Assembly: GCA_014763545.1 (NCBI GenBank)
Contig: JACXVD010000013.1
Coordinates: forward strand, 1 to 64,000
Length of the DNA: 64,000 nucleotides
Source: Sphingomonadales bacterium
GTDB taxonomy: Bacteria > Pseudomonadota > Alphaproteobacteria > Sphingomonadales > Sphingomonadaceae
Reading direction: 5' to 3'
This document shows positions 8,779-18,444 of the stretch, piece by piece. The translations under genes were made by a program, and so were the position numbers. Numbering within the stretch: the stretch's first letter is position 1; each line of letters opens with the position of its first letter. A model generated the notes under the pieces. The model was not told the DNA's origin and searched no databases. It saw nothing but the letters and a program-made list of their open reading frames with translations.

Positions 8779-10062
8779 ATGGACAAGATCATCATCGAGG
8801 GCGGCAAGCGCCTTTCCGGCACGATTCCCATTTCCGGCGCGAAGAACGCCGCGCTCACGCTGATCCCCTGCGCGCTGCTGACGGACGAGCCGCTGACGCT
8901 GCGCAACCTGCCGCGACTGGCGGATATCGACGGGTTCCAGCACCTGCTCAACCAGTTCGGCGTGACAACGGTGATCCAGGGCAGCCGACCGGAGGATTTC
9001 GGGCGCGTGATGACGCTGGAGGCAACCCGTATCACCAGCACGGTCGCGCCCTACGATCTGGTGCGCAAGATGCGCGCCTCGATCCTCGTGCTCGGCCCGA
9101 TGCTGGCGCGGATGGGCGAGGCGACCGTATCGCTGCCGGGCGGCTGCGCCATCGGCAACCGCCCGATCGACCTGCATCTGAAGGCGCTCGAGGCGTTCGG
9201 CGCGACGATCGAGCTGGCGCAGGGCTATGTCCGCGCGATCGCGCCCGATGGCGGTCTGCCGGGCGGGCGCTATTCCTTCCCGGTCGTCTCCGTCGGCGCC
9301 ACCGAGAACGCGCTGATGGCGGCGGTGCTGGCGAAGGGCAAATCCACTCTCCACAATGCCGCGCGCGAGCCGGAAATCGTCGACCTGTGCAAGCTGCTGG
9401 TGGCGATGGGCGCGGAGATCGAGGGGATCGGCACCTCCGACCTGACGATCCACGGCGTTCCCCGGCTGCATGGCGCCACCTACCGGGTGATGAGCGACCG
9501 GATCGAGGCCGGATCCTACGCCTGCGCTGCGGCGATAACCGGGGGCGAGGTGTTCCTCAAGCATGCGGTGGTCGAAGAGATGGAGGCCACGATCCAGGCA
9601 TTGCGCGATGCGGGGGTCACCATCGAGCCGCGGCGCGACGGGATCCAGGTCGCCGCCGATGGCCGGTTGCGCCCGGTGACGCTGTCGACCGCGCCCTATC
9701 CCGGCTTCGCCACCGACATGCAGGCGCAGCTGATGGCGCTCTTGTGCAAGGCCGACGGGTCGAGCGTGCTGACCGAGACGATCTTCGAAAACCGTTACAT
9801 GCATGTGCCCGAGCTCAACCGCATGGGTGCGCATATCGAAACCAAGGGCCGCACCGCGATCGTCCATGGCGTGCCGAAACTGACCGGGGCCGAAGTGATG
9901 GCGACCGATCTGCGCGCCTCGATGAGCCTGGTGATCGCCGGGTTGGCCGCCGAGGGGGAGACGCAGGTTCACCGGCTCTACCACCTCGATCGCGGCTATG
10001 AGCGGCTGGAGGAAAAGCTCCAGCTCGTCGGCGCGCAAATCGAACGGGTTGGCGGGGAATAG
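8779..10062 (+). CDS. murA: UDP-N-acetylglucosamine 1-carboxyvinyltransferase
   Basis: First committed step of peptidoglycan synthesis: transfers enolpyruvate from PEP to UDP-GlcNAc in the cytoplasm. The 427-residue length matches the family. The N-terminal block GAKNAAL and the active-site loop [15 protein letters not shown] are clear; the cysteine near residue 123 corresponds to the catalytic, fosfomycin-reactive cysteine of MurA enzymes. The start ATG is 14 codons before the first conserved motif. It is divergent from galU with about 110 bases between starts, enough for promoters of both. Confidence 0.97.
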   Translation: MDKIIIEGGKRLSGTIPISGAKNAALTLIPCALLTDEPLTLRNLPRLADIDGFQHLLNQFGVTTVIQGSRPEDFGRVMTLEATRITSTVAPYDLVRKMRASILVLGPMLARMGEATVSLPGGCAIGNRPIDLHLKALEAFGATIELAQGYVRAIAPDGGLPGGRYSFPVVSVGATENALMAAVLAKGKSTLHNAAREPEIVDLCKLLVAMGAEIEGIGTSDLTIHGVPRLHGATYRVMSDRIEAGSYACAAAITGGEVFLKHAVVEEMEATIQALRDAGVTIEPRRDGIQVAADGRLRPVTLSTAPYPGFATDMQAQLMALLCKADGSSVLTETIFENRYMHVPELNRMGAHIETKGRTAIVHGVPKLTGAEVMATDLRASMSLVIAGLAAEGETQVHRLYHLDRGYERLEEKLQLVGAQIERVGGE

Positions 10063-10072
10063 GCACGCGCGC

Positions 10073-10097
10073 GGAGCTTTCTCCCTTCCGGGGCGTT
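10073..10097 (+). promoter_or_regulatory. Possible EcfG-type (general stress) promoter
   Basis: GGAGC at 10073-10077 and CGTT at 10094-10097 are separated by 16 bases. Promoters of the alphaproteobacterial stress sigma factor EcfG are typically GGAAC-N16/17-cGTT, so this matches with one mismatch. It would start transcription about 18 bases before the small gene at 10122. Short motifs of this kind occur by chance, so confidence is low. Confidence 0.35.
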
Positions 10098-10121
10098 GTA
10101 CCGGCGAAAGGAGATCGAAGG

Positions 10122-10361
10122 ATGCTCATCAAACTCGCAGCCATCGCCGCCGCCGGTTTCGTCGGCTACAAATATTGGGAAAAGAAGCGGGGTGACGCGC
10201 CTGCGGCCTTCGCCACGGGCCAGGGGTCGGCGGAAGCCGTAAACCCGGTCCGCGACGCGGGGCCGGATGCGATGCGCGATTCGCCCGGTCGCAGCTGGAG
10301 CGAGACCGACGAAGCTTCCGACCAGAGCTTCCCGGCGAGCGACCCGCCCGCGACCTATTGA
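10122..10361 (+). CDS. Small membrane-anchored protein with C-terminal SFPASDPP motif
   Basis: A 79-residue protein of unknown function. Residues 3-18 form a short hydrophobic segment rich in Ala and Gly followed by YWEKKRG, suggesting an inner-membrane anchor with the rest in the cytoplasm. The C-terminus, DEASDQSFPASDPPATY, is a motif I recognise from many small uncharacterised bacterial proteins. A good ribosome site (AAAGGAGATCGAAGG) precedes the ATG. A candidate EcfG promoter lies upstream. It follows murA by 59 bases and could also be read through from it. Confidence 0.75.
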   Translation: MLIKLAAIAAAGFVGYKYWEKKRGDAPAAFATGQGSAEAVNPVRDAGPDAMRDSPGRSWSETDEASDQSFPASDPPATY

Positions 10362-10403
10362 TCGCTGATTACCGGCTAATTGCCGGACATGGGGGCGGTG
10401 CCG

Positions 10404-10664
10404 TCAAGCGGCGCCGCCCCTTGTCATGTCGTGCGCCAGGCGCGCCACGAGCCACAGCCGGATCGCTCCGGCGAGGCCGGGGGGTGTCTCCGCCGCGATC
10501 CGCTCGCTGTCGATCTGCGCGACGAGAGCATTGAGCGGCAGCCGCTCCGCCTCTGCCGCCTCGCGCAGCATGTCCCAGAACAATGGTTCGAGGCTGATCG
10601 AGGTCTTGTGCCCGGCGATCTCGACCGAGCGTTTGACGGGCGGGTGATAGGGCGCGGCTGGCAT
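10404..10664 (-). CDS. Ribbon-helix-helix domain protein
   Basis: An 86-residue protein resembling the RHH_4 family of short DNA-binding proteins common in alphaproteobacteria. The pattern VKRSVEIAGHKTSISLEPLF gives the beta-strand, WDMLREAAEAERLPLNALV the first helix, and a second helix follows, with a hydrophobic segment at the end (AIRLWLVARLA). DNA targets are unknown. It is encoded opposite to its neighbours, and its start lies 87 bases from the divergent LuxR-HTH/DUF4019 gene, so it might regulate that region; this is inference from position. Confidence 0.8.
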   Translation of the reverse strand: MPAAPYHPPVKRSVEIAGHKTSISLEPLFWDMLREAAEAERLPLNALVAQIDSERIAAETPPGLAGAIRLWLVARLAHDMTRGGAA

Positions 10665-10751
10665 TGCCCGGGCAGCCTAACCGCCGCTGGCCCCGGCGGC
10701 ACCAATTTTTTGGGGTGGCTGGCGGCGGGGCAGGGTCATAGACCGCAGGGC

Positions 10752-11510
10752 ATGACCGGCAACGACATCGACACGCTCAGCGACAAGGAGAAGGAAACCC
10801 TGCGGCTGATCGTGCGCGGGCACGATGCGAAATCGGCTGCGCGCGCATTGGGCCTGTCGGTCCACACGATCAACGAGCGCCTGCGCGTGGCGCGTCGGAA
10901 ACTGTCGGTCACCAGCAGCCGCGAGGCCGCCCGGCTGCTGCTGGAGCGGGAGCGCGAGACCCCCGAAAATCTTGCAGGCAAGGATTTGGGGGATGGCGAC
11001 GGCACCACGCCAGGCGATGTCTCGACCGTGCCCGAGGCCCGCCATCCCGGCAGGCAGGGCAAAGGGCGGATGATTGCCCTGCTGGTTGGAGCACTTGCCA
11101 TGTCCATTCTTGCCGCAGCCCTGCTGCTGTCCACCCCGCTCGCGACCGATGGTGCGCGTGGCCCCGATGCAGAGACCGCCGCGCGCGACGCATCAGTCGA
11201 GGCCGCCGCGCGCAGCTGGCTCGAACTGGTCGGCGCGGGGAATTGGGAAGCGAGCTACGCAGGCACCGCCTCGGCGTTCCGCGAGGCGAATACGCTGGAA
11301 TTGTGGAGTAACACCGCGACGCGCGTGCAGGGCGATCTTGGCGCCATGCAGTCCCGCCAGTTCATGGGCGCGGACGACGTGCCTTCGCCGCAGGGTTTTA
11401 CGATGGTCAAGTTCCGCACCGATTACACCAAGCGCAAGGGCGTGATCGAAACGCTCTCGCTGGTGCGCGAAGACGGTGTCTGGAAGGTTGCGGGAATCTA
11501 CGTGTCCTGA
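10752..11510 (+). CDS. LuxR-type HTH / transmembrane / DUF4019 fusion protein
   Basis: A 252-residue three-part protein. Residues 5-65 form a LuxR/GerE-type helix-turn-helix (LSDKEKETLRLIVRG, then HDAKSAARALGLSVHTIN and the recognition helix). A disordered linker leads to one transmembrane helix near residues 108-132. The C-terminal part (about 145-252) matches DUF4019, including SWLELVGAGNWEASY, and should be periplasmic. The topology suggests a one-component regulator in which an envelope-side domain informs a cytoplasmic DNA-binding domain. The domain pair is known in sphingomonads but its signal is not. Its ATG has a weak GCAGGG ribosome site. Confidence 0.82.
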   Translation: MTGNDIDTLSDKEKETLRLIVRGHDAKSAARALGLSVHTINERLRVARRKLSVTSSREAARLLLERERETPENLAGKDLGDGDGTTPGDVSTVPEARHPGRQGKGRMIALLVGALAMSILAAALLLSTPLATDGARGPDAETAARDASVEAAARSWLELVGAGNWEASYAGTASAFREANTLELWSNTATRVQGDLGAMQSRQFMGADDVPSPQGFTMVKFRTDYTKRKGVIETLSLVREDGVWKVAGIYVS

Positions 11511-11514
11511 CGGG

Positions 11515-11549
11515 GCGGCGGCGCGGCAACCCACCGGCCGCGCCGCCGC
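11515..11549. terminator. GC-rich hairpin between convergent genes, likely bidirectional terminator
   Basis: A perfect 12-bp inverted repeat (GCGGCGGCGCGG at 11515-11526 with CCGCGCCGCCGC at 11538-11549) with an 11-base loop sits just after the DUF4019 stop and 20 bases from the phaB stop. No long T tract is present on either side, so termination is likely but not proven. Confidence 0.6.
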
Positions 11550-11568
11550 ACGCCAAGGCAGCCCGCCG

Positions 11569-12291
11569 TCAATACATATGCTGGCCGCCGTTGATGCTCA
11601 TGGTCGAACCGGTAACGAAACCGGCATCTTCCGAGCACAGGAAGCTCACCCCGCGGGCGATTTCTTCCGCCTTGCCGAGGCGGCCGACCGGGATCTTGGC
11701 GACGATCTTCTCCAGCACCGGTTCCGGCACCGCGGCCACCATGTCGGTGTCGATATAGCCCGGCGCGATCGCATTGCAGGTGACGCCCGATTTGGCGCCT
11801 TCCTGCGCGAGCGCCTTGGTGAAGCCGTGGATGCCCGACTTGGCGGCGGCATAGTTGACCTGGCCATATTGCCCCGCCTGGCCGTTGATCGAGCCGATGT
11901 TGACGATCCGGCCCCAACCGCGCGCACGCATGCCGGGGAAGCAGGCCTTGGCCATGTTGAAGCAACCGCCGAGGTTGATGCGCATGACTTCGTTCCAGTC
12001 GTCGAAGCTCATCTTGTGCAGCGTGCCGTCGCGGGTGATGCCTGCATTGTTGACCACCGCGTCGATCGGGCCGACTTCCGCCTCGATCTTGGCGCACATT
12101 TCCAGCACCGCCTCGTGATCGCCGACATCGCATTTATAAGCGGGAATGCCGGTTTCGGCGGTGAAGGCCTTCGCCTTTTCCTCGTTCCCGGCGTAATTCG
12201 CGACGACGGTGAACCCGTCTGCCCGCAGCGCCTCGCAAATCGCCCTGCCGATACCGCGCGTGCCCCCGGTAACCACTGCTACTCGTGCCAT
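11569..12291 (-). CDS. phaB: Acetoacetyl-CoA reductase
   Basis: NADPH-dependent reduction of acetoacetyl-CoA to 3-hydroxybutyryl-CoA, supplying polyhydroxybutyrate synthesis. A 240-residue short-chain dehydrogenase: TGGTRGIG at the N-terminus (cofactor site), NNAGITRDGTLHKM, the catalytic serine region NIGSINGQAGQYGQVNYAAAK with Tyr-x-x-x-Lys, and the C-terminal SINGGQHMY ending typical of PhaB rather than FabG. The start has a strong GGAGG ribosome site 4 bases upstream. No phaA or phaC is in the window, so the polymer pathway itself cannot be shown here. Confidence 0.92.
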   Translation of the reverse strand: MARVAVVTGGTRGIGRAICEALRADGFTVVANYAGNEEKAKAFTAETGIPAYKCDVGDHEAVLEMCAKIEAEVGPIDAVVNNAGITRDGTLHKMSFDDWNEVMRINLGGCFNMAKACFPGMRARGWGRIVNIGSINGQAGQYGQVNYAAAKSGIHGFTKALAQEGAKSGVTCNAIAPGYIDTDMVAAVPEPVLEKIVAKIPVGRLGKAEEIARGVSFLCSEDAGFVTGSTMSINGGQHMY

Positions 12292-12348
12292 GTTGCCTCC
12301 AGATTTTTTCCTCTCGCAGCGTGAGTCATAGAGCCGGGGCTTGGGCGC

Positions 12349-12375
12349 GCAAACAAAAACCCCGCCGAAACGGGG
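12349..12375 (-). terminator. Rho-independent terminator (minus strand)
   Basis: Read on the minus strand, CCCCG-TTTCGG-CGGGG is followed by TTTTTGTTTG. It lies about 50 bases after the stop of the envelope protein gene at 12424 and ahead of phaB, so it separates those two transcripts. Confidence 0.85.
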
Positions 12376-12423
12376 CCTAGGCATACCAATTTACTAGATT
12401 ATCCGACCGCGAGTGCCGTAGCG

Positions 12424-13182
12424 TCAGAAGCGGAACTGGGTCCCGACATAGACAGCCTGGCTGTCCTGCACCGAATCGGTCAGCGGGGCGAGCCGTTCGC
12501 GATCCTGCGAGATGCGCACGCCGGCAGTAACGTCGAGGTTGCGGGTCAGGCGATAGGAACCGCCGACATCGACCGATTGTTCGCCCAGCGATTGCAAGGT
12601 GCGCGGCGCACGGCCATGGGCCGCGTCCTGCTCCAGCGAAATGCGCGGCTGCAGGCGCGAAGGCTTGTCCTTGGCCACGCCCTTGCTCGGTTCGAAAGCG
12701 GCCAGGTCGGGCATTTCGACATGGTCGACACCGGCGGGCAGCGCGGCCATCGGCTTGGCGAAGCTCTGATAGCCGCGGGCAATGCCGAGATTATAGCTGT
12801 TCTGCGCAACGCTCAGCCCCGTGCCGCGACCCGGCTCGCCAGTGGCGGCGCCGATTGCGGTGCGGACCGAGATTGCCCGTGCGGTTTCGCCATCGACGCG
12901 GACCGCCACGGTGACCGTGCGATCCTGCTGCAGCGCATTGCCCGCCGGGGTGAAGCGAACCAGCTTGCCGCGCGTGCTCAGCCGCTGGGCGACGCTGCGC
13001 GCAAGCTGCGGATCGACCGAAGCCGGGGTGAAAGTGGCCAGCGGACCGGCGGCCAGTTCGGAGGCGCCATTGATCCCGCCCAGTGCCAGCACGGCGGTGG
13101 GGGCGGCAAGCATCAAACCGGCAGCCGCAAGCAGCACCGGCGCATTGCGCCCGATCCCTGCCTTGTTGCGTCCTGCGGTCAT
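12424..13182 (-). CDS. Unrecognised secreted protein, possible outer-membrane beta structure
   Basis: A 252-residue protein I do not recognise. It has a basic N-terminus and a hydrophobic segment (about residues 14-34, LLAAAGLMLAAPTAVLALGG) suited to export. The middle is rich in Val, Arg and Thr. The C-terminal third has alternating polar/nonpolar strands (VDVGGSYRLTRNLDVTAGVR, then AVYVGTQFRF) and ends in Phe, the usual last residue of outer-membrane beta-barrel proteins. With only a few strands visible it is too short to be a conventional porin. It has its own terminator and an unusually long upstream gap. Function unknown. Confidence 0.6.
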   Translation of the reverse strand: MTAGRNKAGIGRNAPVLLAAAGLMLAAPTAVLALGGINGASELAAGPLATFTPASVDPQLARSVAQRLSTRGKLVRFTPAGNALQQDRTVTVAVRVDGETARAISVRTAIGAATGEPGRGTGLSVAQNSYNLGIARGYQSFAKPMAALPAGVDHVEMPDLAAFEPSKGVAKDKPSRLQPRISLEQDAAHGRAPRTLQSLGEQSVDVGGSYRLTRNLDVTAGVRISQDRERLAPLTDSVQDSQAVYVGTQFRF

Positions 13183-13670
13183 CTCTGCCCCATCTCAAAA
13201 TTGGCCTTGCGGCCAAAGCACCGGCCCGATGAACGGGCGCTGACTGGTGCCAGCTGCGTTCGATTCGCCGAAACACGGGATGGCACAGTTTTCTGATAGG
13301 TTCATGACAATGCCGCCGCCAGAAAAAACACGCCGGTTGAATCGTTTGGGTGCCAGAGTGTTGCAAGCTATCCACAGCATTGCCGACCGCGCCGGTCGCA
13401 GCCCCCTGGCGATGGCGCGATTTGCGGCGCGAATCGGGCGGCGCGGGTTGGCCCGCGATTAAGCGCGCATTCAGCCGTGCTGGGCGCAAACGCGGGCGGG
13501 GCCACCGGTGCAGCATCACGGGCCGCATCCCAGCGGGTTTGGGGCGGGTTCGGGGCGCGTTCGGGGCCGGATTGGCTTGCCGCCTGCGGTGTGCGGGCTA
13601 TAGAGGCGCAGATGGCAGGGGCCGGGATGACCGGCGCACCTTGCGAGACAGGACAGGACAGACCCCGATC
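13183..13670. other. 488-bp intergenic region between divergent genes
   Basis: Between the envelope protein (minus) and the DUF3576 lipoprotein (plus). It includes a hairpin GCCCG-ATGAA-CGGGC near 13227, close to the minus-strand start, a locally AT-richer stretch around 13260-13330 suited to promoters, and a single DnaA-box-like CTATCCACA at 13368-13376. No other DnaA boxes, no replication genes and no convincing coding frame are nearby, so I do not call an origin. The rest looks featureless to me. Confidence 0.5.
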
Positions 13671-14132
13671 ATGACAGCTACCGCCCGCTTCGACCGCCTT
13701 CCCCGCACCGCCGCGCGCGTGCTGCTGGTCAGCGCCGCGCTTGCCGGCCTTGCCGCCTGCGGCCACCGCGACCGCCCGAAGGCCGACCTTGCTGCGGCGA
13801 ATGTCACCACCATCGGCGTCAATTCCTATCTGTGGCGGGCTGCGCTCGAAACGCTCAGCTTCGCGCCGCTGCTCCAGGCGGATAGCGCGGGCGGCGTGAT
13901 CGTGACCGACTGGTACGCCAATCCGCAGAACCCGGGCGAGCGGGTGAAGGTCACCGTGACCATCCTCGACCAGGATCTGCGCGCCGATGCCGTGCGCGTC
14001 GCGGCCAGCCGCGAAGTGATGCAGGGCGGCGGCTGGGTCGATGCCCCGGTGCAGGCGGCCACGGTCCAGAAGCTGGAAGACATCATCCTGACCAAGGCCC
14101 GCGAACTGCGCCGCCAGGCCGTTTCGGGCTGA
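13671..14132 (+). CDS. DUF3576 domain lipoprotein
   Basis: A 153-residue lipoprotein: the signal peptide ends in LAGLAACG, and the mature part starts with charged residues and continues into the DUF3576 domain (VNSYLWRAALETLSFAPL, TDWYANPQ, ILDQDLRADAVRV). Genes of this family commonly precede leuS in alphaproteobacteria, as here, in a run that continues with lptE. That context suggests an envelope-assembly role near the outer membrane, but no activity is known. The ATG at 13671 is the first that gives a signal peptide; frames upstream of it are low-complexity. Confidence 0.88.
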   Translation: MTATARFDRLPRTAARVLLVSAALAGLAACGHRDRPKADLAAANVTTIGVNSYLWRAALETLSFAPLLQADSAGGVIVTDWYANPQNPGERVKVTVTILDQDLRADAVRVAASREVMQGGGWVDAPVQAATVQKLEDIILTKARELRRQAVSG

Positions 14133-14259
14133 TCCGGCGCACCCGGCCTGACGTCGTGCGGGCCGGGTCGGCCTCGCCAGCGGGGCGGGGCCACGGGCGA
14201 AATGCCGATTTTTGTCCCGGCGGCTTCCCAAGCCGCCCGAAATCCCTAACAGGTTCCGC

Positions 14260-16794
14260 ATGACCGAGACCCGTTTCGATCCGGCAAGTGCCGATCTGCG
14301 CTGGCAGCGCGCGTGGGACGAAGCGAACTGCTTCGCCGCCGACAGCGCCAGCAACAAGCCCAAGAGCTATGTCCTCGAGATGTTCCCCTATCCCAGCGGG
14401 CGCATCCATATCGGCCATGTGCGCAATTACACGATGGGCGACGTGCTGGCGCGCTACAAGCGGATGACCGGGCACGAAGTGCTCCACCCGATGGGGTGGG
14501 ACGCCTTCGGCATGCCGGCGGAAAACGCGGCGATGGAAAAGGGCGTCCACCCCGGCGGCTGGACGCGCGAGAATATCGCCAACATGAAGGCGCAATTGAA
14601 GCGGATCGGCTTCGCGCTCGACTGGACGCGCGAATTCGCCACTTGCGACCCGGAATATTACGGCCACGAACAGGCGCTGTTCCTCAAGCTGTACGAGGCC
14701 GGCCTCGTCTATCGCAAGGAAAGCGAGGTCAATTGGGACCCGGTCGACATGACCGTGCTGGCCAACGAACAGGTGATCGACGGCAAGGGCTGGCGCTCGG
14801 GCGCCGAGGTCGAGAAGCGCAAGCTGAGCCAGTGGTTCCTCAAGATCACCGATTTTGCCGAGGATCTGCTGGACGGGCTGGGCACGCTCGAAAACTGGCC
14901 CGACAAGGTCAAGCTGATGCAGGAAAACTGGATCGGCAAGTCGCAGGGGCTCGAATTCAGCTTCGAGCTCTCGAACGGCGATCGCCTGCCGGTCTATACC
15001 ACGCGCCCCGACACGATCTTCGGCGCCAGCTTCGTTGCGGTGGCTGCCGATCACCCGGTCGCGCAGGGCGTGGCCGCGCAGAACTGCGATGCGGCGAAAT
15101 TCATCGAATTGTGCAAGAAGGGCGGCACCACCGCCGCCGAACTCGAAACTGCCGAGAAGCTCGGCTTCGATACCGGCATCGGGGCGAAGCATCCCTTCAC
15201 CGGCGAATATTTGCCCGTCTTCATCGCCAATTTCGTGCTGATGGATTACGGCACCGGTGCGATCATGGCGGTGCCGGGCCACGACCAGCGCGACTTCGAT
15301 TTCGCGACCAAATACGGCCTGCCGATCCTGCGCGTGGTGGCCGCGAGCGCCGCCGAGGCCGACAAGCCCTTCGCCGGCGAAGCCGAAGCGGGTGACGGCG
15401 TGCTGGTCAATTCCTCCTTCCTTGACGGGATGGAGGTCGAGGCGGCCAAGGCCGAAGTGATCGCCCGCGCCGAAGCGGGCGGCTGGGGCAAGGGCCAGAC
15501 GGTGTGGCGCCTGCGCGACTGGGGCGTTTCGCGCCAGCGTTACTGGGGCACGCCGATCCCCTTTATCCATTGCGACACATGCGGCGTGGTGCCGGTGCCG
15601 GAACACCAGCTGCCGGTGGTGCTGCCCGAGGATGTCGATTTCCAGACGCCCGGCAATCCGCTGCTGCGGCATCCTACCTGGAAGCATGTGTCCTGCCCCG
15701 AATGCGGCGGTGCGGCGACGCGCGAGACCGACACGCTCGACACCTTCGTCGATTCCTCATGGTATTTCCTGCGCTTCGCCAGCCAGCCGGCGGACAAGCC
15801 GTTCGACCGGGCCGAAGTCGAGCAATGGCTGCCGGTCGAACAATATATCGGCGGGATCGAGCATGCGATCCTGCACCTGCTCTATGCCCGCTTCTGGACC
15901 CGCGCGCTGCAGCATTGCGGGATGATCGGCTTTGCCGAACCTTTCGCCAGCCTGTTCACGCAGGGGATGGTGACGCACGAGACCTATTCGCGCGAGGAAG
16001 CCGGGCGGCCGGTCTATTACGGCCCCGGCGAGGTCGAGCGCAGCGGCGATGGCGCGGTGCTGGTGGCCGACGGCCAGCCGGTGGAGATCGGCAAGGTCAT
16101 CAAGATGTCCAAGTCGAAGAAGAATGTCGTCGACCCGGACGAGATCATTGCCAAATATGGCGCCGACGCGGTGCGCTGGTTCATGCTGTCCGACAGCCCG
16201 CCCGAACGCGACCTGCCCTGGTCCGAAGCCGGGATCGAGGGCTGCTGGCGCTTCGTCCAGCGGCTGTGGCGGCTGTTCGGCCAGGTCGGCGCGGGCGGCG
16301 CCGGGGCGGATGCGGAACACGACAAGGCGCTCGATCGCAAGCTCCACCAGACCATCGCCGCTGTCGCCGCCGATATCGAGGCGCTGTCGTTCAATAAGGC
16401 GGTCGCGCGCATTTACGAACTGACCGGCGCGATCGAGAAGGCGCCGCTGTCGTCCAGCCGCTCCGACGCGATTCGCAATCTCGCTTTGCTGGTCGCGCCG
16501 ATGATGCCGCATCTCGCCGAAGAAGCGCGCGAGCGGTTCCACTTCGGGATCGGCCTGATTGCCGAGGACAGCTGGCCCGCAGTCAACCCGGCCTTGCTGG
16601 TCGAGGACGAGGTGACCATCGCCGTCCAGCACATGGGCAAGCTGCGCGACACACTGACCGCGCCCAAGGGTGCTTCGAAGGAAGATCTCGAGGCCCTTGC
16701 GCTCGCCAGCGAGAAGGTCCAGCGTTCGATCGATGGCGCCGCCGTGCGCAAGATCATCGTCGTGCCCGACAGACTGGTGAACATCGTCACGTGA
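14260..16794 (+). CDS. leuS: Leucyl-tRNA synthetase
   Basis: Charges tRNA-Leu in the cytoplasm. The 844-residue protein carries the class I signatures HIGH near residue 50 (in [12 protein letters not shown]) and KMSKS near residue 616 (KMSKSKKNV), with the editing domain between them ([12 protein letters not shown] is visible). Length matches bacterial LeuRS. The ATG at 14260 begins MTETRFDPA. Its stop overlaps the GTG start of lptE, indicating an operon with lptE and holA. Confidence 0.98.
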   Translation: MTETRFDPASADLRWQRAWDEANCFAADSASNKPKSYVLEMFPYPSGRIHIGHVRNYTMGDVLARYKRMTGHEVLHPMGWDAFGMPAENAAMEKGVHPGGWTRENIANMKAQLKRIGFALDWTREFATCDPEYYGHEQALFLKLYEAGLVYRKESEVNWDPVDMTVLANEQVIDGKGWRSGAEVEKRKLSQWFLKITDFAEDLLDGLGTLENWPDKVKLMQENWIGKSQGLEFSFELSNGDRLPVYTTRPDTIFGASFVAVAADHPVAQGVAAQNCDAAKFIELCKKGGTTAAELETAEKLGFDTGIGAKHPFTGEYLPVFIANFVLMDYGTGAIMAVPGHDQRDFDFATKYGLPILRVVAASAAEADKPFAGEAEAGDGVLVNSSFLDGMEVEAAKAEVIARAEAGGWGKGQTVWRLRDWGVSRQRYWGTPIPFIHCDTCGVVPVPEHQLPVVLPEDVDFQTPGNPLLRHPTWKHVSCPECGGAATRETDTLDTFVDSSWYFLRFASQPADKPFDRAEVEQWLPVEQYIGGIEHAILHLLYARFWTRALQHCGMIGFAEPFASLFTQGMVTHETYSREEAGRPVYYGPGEVERSGDGAVLVADGQPVEIGKVIKMSKSKKNVVDPDEIIAKYGADAVRWFMLSDSPPERDLPWSEAGIEGCWRFVQRLWRLFGQVGAGGAGADAEHDKALDRKLHQTIAAVAADIEALSFNKAVARIYELTGAIEKAPLSSSRSDAIRNLALLVAPMMPHLAEEARERFHFGIGLIAEDSWPAVNPALLVEDEVTIAVQHMGKLRDTLTAPKGASKEDLEALALASEKVQRSIDGAAVRKIIVVPDRLVNIVT

Positions 16795-17288
16795 GACTGC
16801 TTCTGCCCCTTTCTGTGCTGCTTGTGTCGCTCTCTGCCTGCGGATTGCAGCCGATGTATGCGGGCGGCGGCAGCGGCGAAGTGGCGCGCGGACTGGCGCA
16901 GGTCGATGTCTCGCCAATCCCCGGGAAAGCGGGCTGGCTGATGCGCAATGCGCTGGCCGACCGGCTGGGTGCGGCGGGCAATCCGTCTCCTTCGCCGCGC
17001 TATCGGCTCGATGTGCGGCTGGACGATTCGCTCGAAGGCCTCGGCCTGATCAACGACGACACGATCGGGCGCGAACGGCGCACGTTGCGCGCCCGCTACC
17101 AGCTGGTCGACATGCAGGACGGCTCGATCCTGCTCGACGCCACCGCCGGGTCCGATGCGGGGATCGACGTCGTCTCCAGCGAATATGCCACCATTGCCGC
17201 CGAACAGACGGCGCTGGAAAACCTCACCCGCGACGTGGCCGACCATATCGTGACCCGCGTCGCGCTCGCGCTGCGCGGCAAGGAATGA
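16791..17288 (+). CDS. lptE: LPS-assembly lipoprotein LptE
   Basis: Outer-membrane lipoprotein that plugs the LptD barrel and helps insert lipopolysaccharide. 165 residues with a lipoprotein signal (LLVSLSACG), followed by LQPMYAGG, the opening usual for LptE of this group, then a short alpha/beta domain. The GTG start overlaps the leuS stop by 4 bases and the stop overlaps the holA start, a gene order typical of alphaproteobacteria and itself good evidence for the call. Confidence 0.93.
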   Translation: MRLLLPLSVLLVSLSACGLQPMYAGGGSGEVARGLAQVDVSPIPGKAGWLMRNALADRLGAAGNPSPSPRYRLDVRLDDSLEGLGLINDDTIGRERRTLRARYQLVDMQDGSILLDATAGSDAGIDVVSSEYATIAAEQTALENLTRDVADHIVTRVALALRGKE

Positions 17289-18328
17289 AAGCCACCCAGC
17301 GCGATTTCCCCGGCGTTGCGCAGCGCGCGATCCGCCAGTGCTCGGTGTTCTTCTTCTGCGGGCCGGACGAGGCAGGGGCCGCCGAATCGGCGGCTAAACT
17401 GGCCGCACAACTCCCCAACCCCGGCGAGCGGGTGGAACTGTCCGGCAGCGATTTGCGCAAGGATCCGGTCCTGCTGGGCGACGAGGCGCGTTCGATCTCG
17501 CTGTTTGGCGATGCGCGCCACATCTGGGTGCGCGCCAGCGGGGATGAGGCGCATGATGCGGTCAAGACATTGCTCGACAGCGCCGACGCCGGGGCCGGGG
17601 CAGCCTGTCCGGTGCTGGTGGTGGCGACGGGCGCCACCGACAAGTCGCGCACCGCAAAGCTGCTCGAGAAGCGCGAAGATGCGCTGGTTGCGATGTTCTG
17701 GCCACCCGACCTGCGCTCGGTCGCGGCCAGTGTCCGCCAGATTGCCGACGGGATGGGGGTGCAGCTGAACGGCGATCTGGCCGAACGAATCGCGCGCGGC
17801 GCAAGTCTCGACATTCGCCTGGCCCGGTCGGAGCTCGAAAAGCTGGCGCTCTATCTCGACGCGTCGCCGCAATCGCCGCGTAACGCCAATGCCGATGTCC
17901 TGGGCGAGATCGGCGCGCAGACCGAGGAGGACGGCTTCAACCCGCTGGTCAACGCAGTGCTGTCGGGCGATGCGGCCAAGCTGCCCGGAGAGCTTCGACG
18001 AATGCGCGAGTTGTCGCTCAACCCGGTCGGGTTGCTGCTGGCGTTCGAACGGCGCGCCGCGCAACTGGCGCAGATTTCCGCCCGGCTCGGCCCGCGCGGC
18101 GATATCCGGCGGACGCTGGAAGACGAGAAAAAGGCGCGGCGCGTATTCTTCCGCGACGAACGCGATCTGGAAATCCAGCTGAAGCGATGGGGCGGGGCGA
18201 AGCTCGACCGACTGCTGGCACGGCTCGTCGCTCTTCACCGGGCTTTACTTTCCACCAATCAGGCGGCAGAAACGCTTTTGGCTCAAGAGCTTACCGAGAT
18301 TTGCCGCCACGCCACACGACGCAAGTAA
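17285..18328 (+). CDS. holA: DNA polymerase III subunit delta
   Basis: The delta subunit of the clamp loader, which opens the sliding clamp during replication. 347 residues with the family pattern: FFFCGPDEAGA near the N-terminus, an AAA+-like core without a functional Walker A, RIARGASLDIRLARSELEKL and the late VGLLLAFERRAAQLAQI helix. The ATG overlaps the lptE stop. It closes the leuS operon; about 115 bases separate it from the polysaccharide cluster. Confidence 0.93.
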   Translation: MKATQRDFPGVAQRAIRQCSVFFFCGPDEAGAAESAAKLAAQLPNPGERVELSGSDLRKDPVLLGDEARSISLFGDARHIWVRASGDEAHDAVKTLLDSADAGAGAACPVLVVATGATDKSRTAKLLEKREDALVAMFWPPDLRSVAASVRQIADGMGVQLNGDLAERIARGASLDIRLARSELEKLALYLDASPQSPRNANADVLGEIGAQTEEDGFNPLVNAVLSGDAAKLPGELRRMRELSLNPVGLLLAFERRAAQLAQISARLGPRGDIRRTLEDEKKARRVFFRDERDLEIQLKRWGGAKLDRLLARLVALHRALLSTNQAAETLLAQELTEICRHATRRK

Positions 18329-18444
18329 AGCGTGTTCGAACGGAACACCTCGGCAGCAGCATATCGGCGTGCTTGAAACTTTCGCAATTATGCGTTCTTT
18401 TGCACTGCACAAAACCAGGGGGGTCGGCGTCAGGCCACATTGCC

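Noticed and set aside
13368-13376. DnaA-box-like CTATCCACA as sign of a replication origin
   Set aside because: A single imperfect box; no cluster of boxes and no dnaA, dnaN or parAB nearby.
13247-13462. Possible small plus-strand gene of 71 codons
   Set aside because: Weak third-position GC bias compared with neighbours, rare codons, no ribosome site and no recognisable motif.
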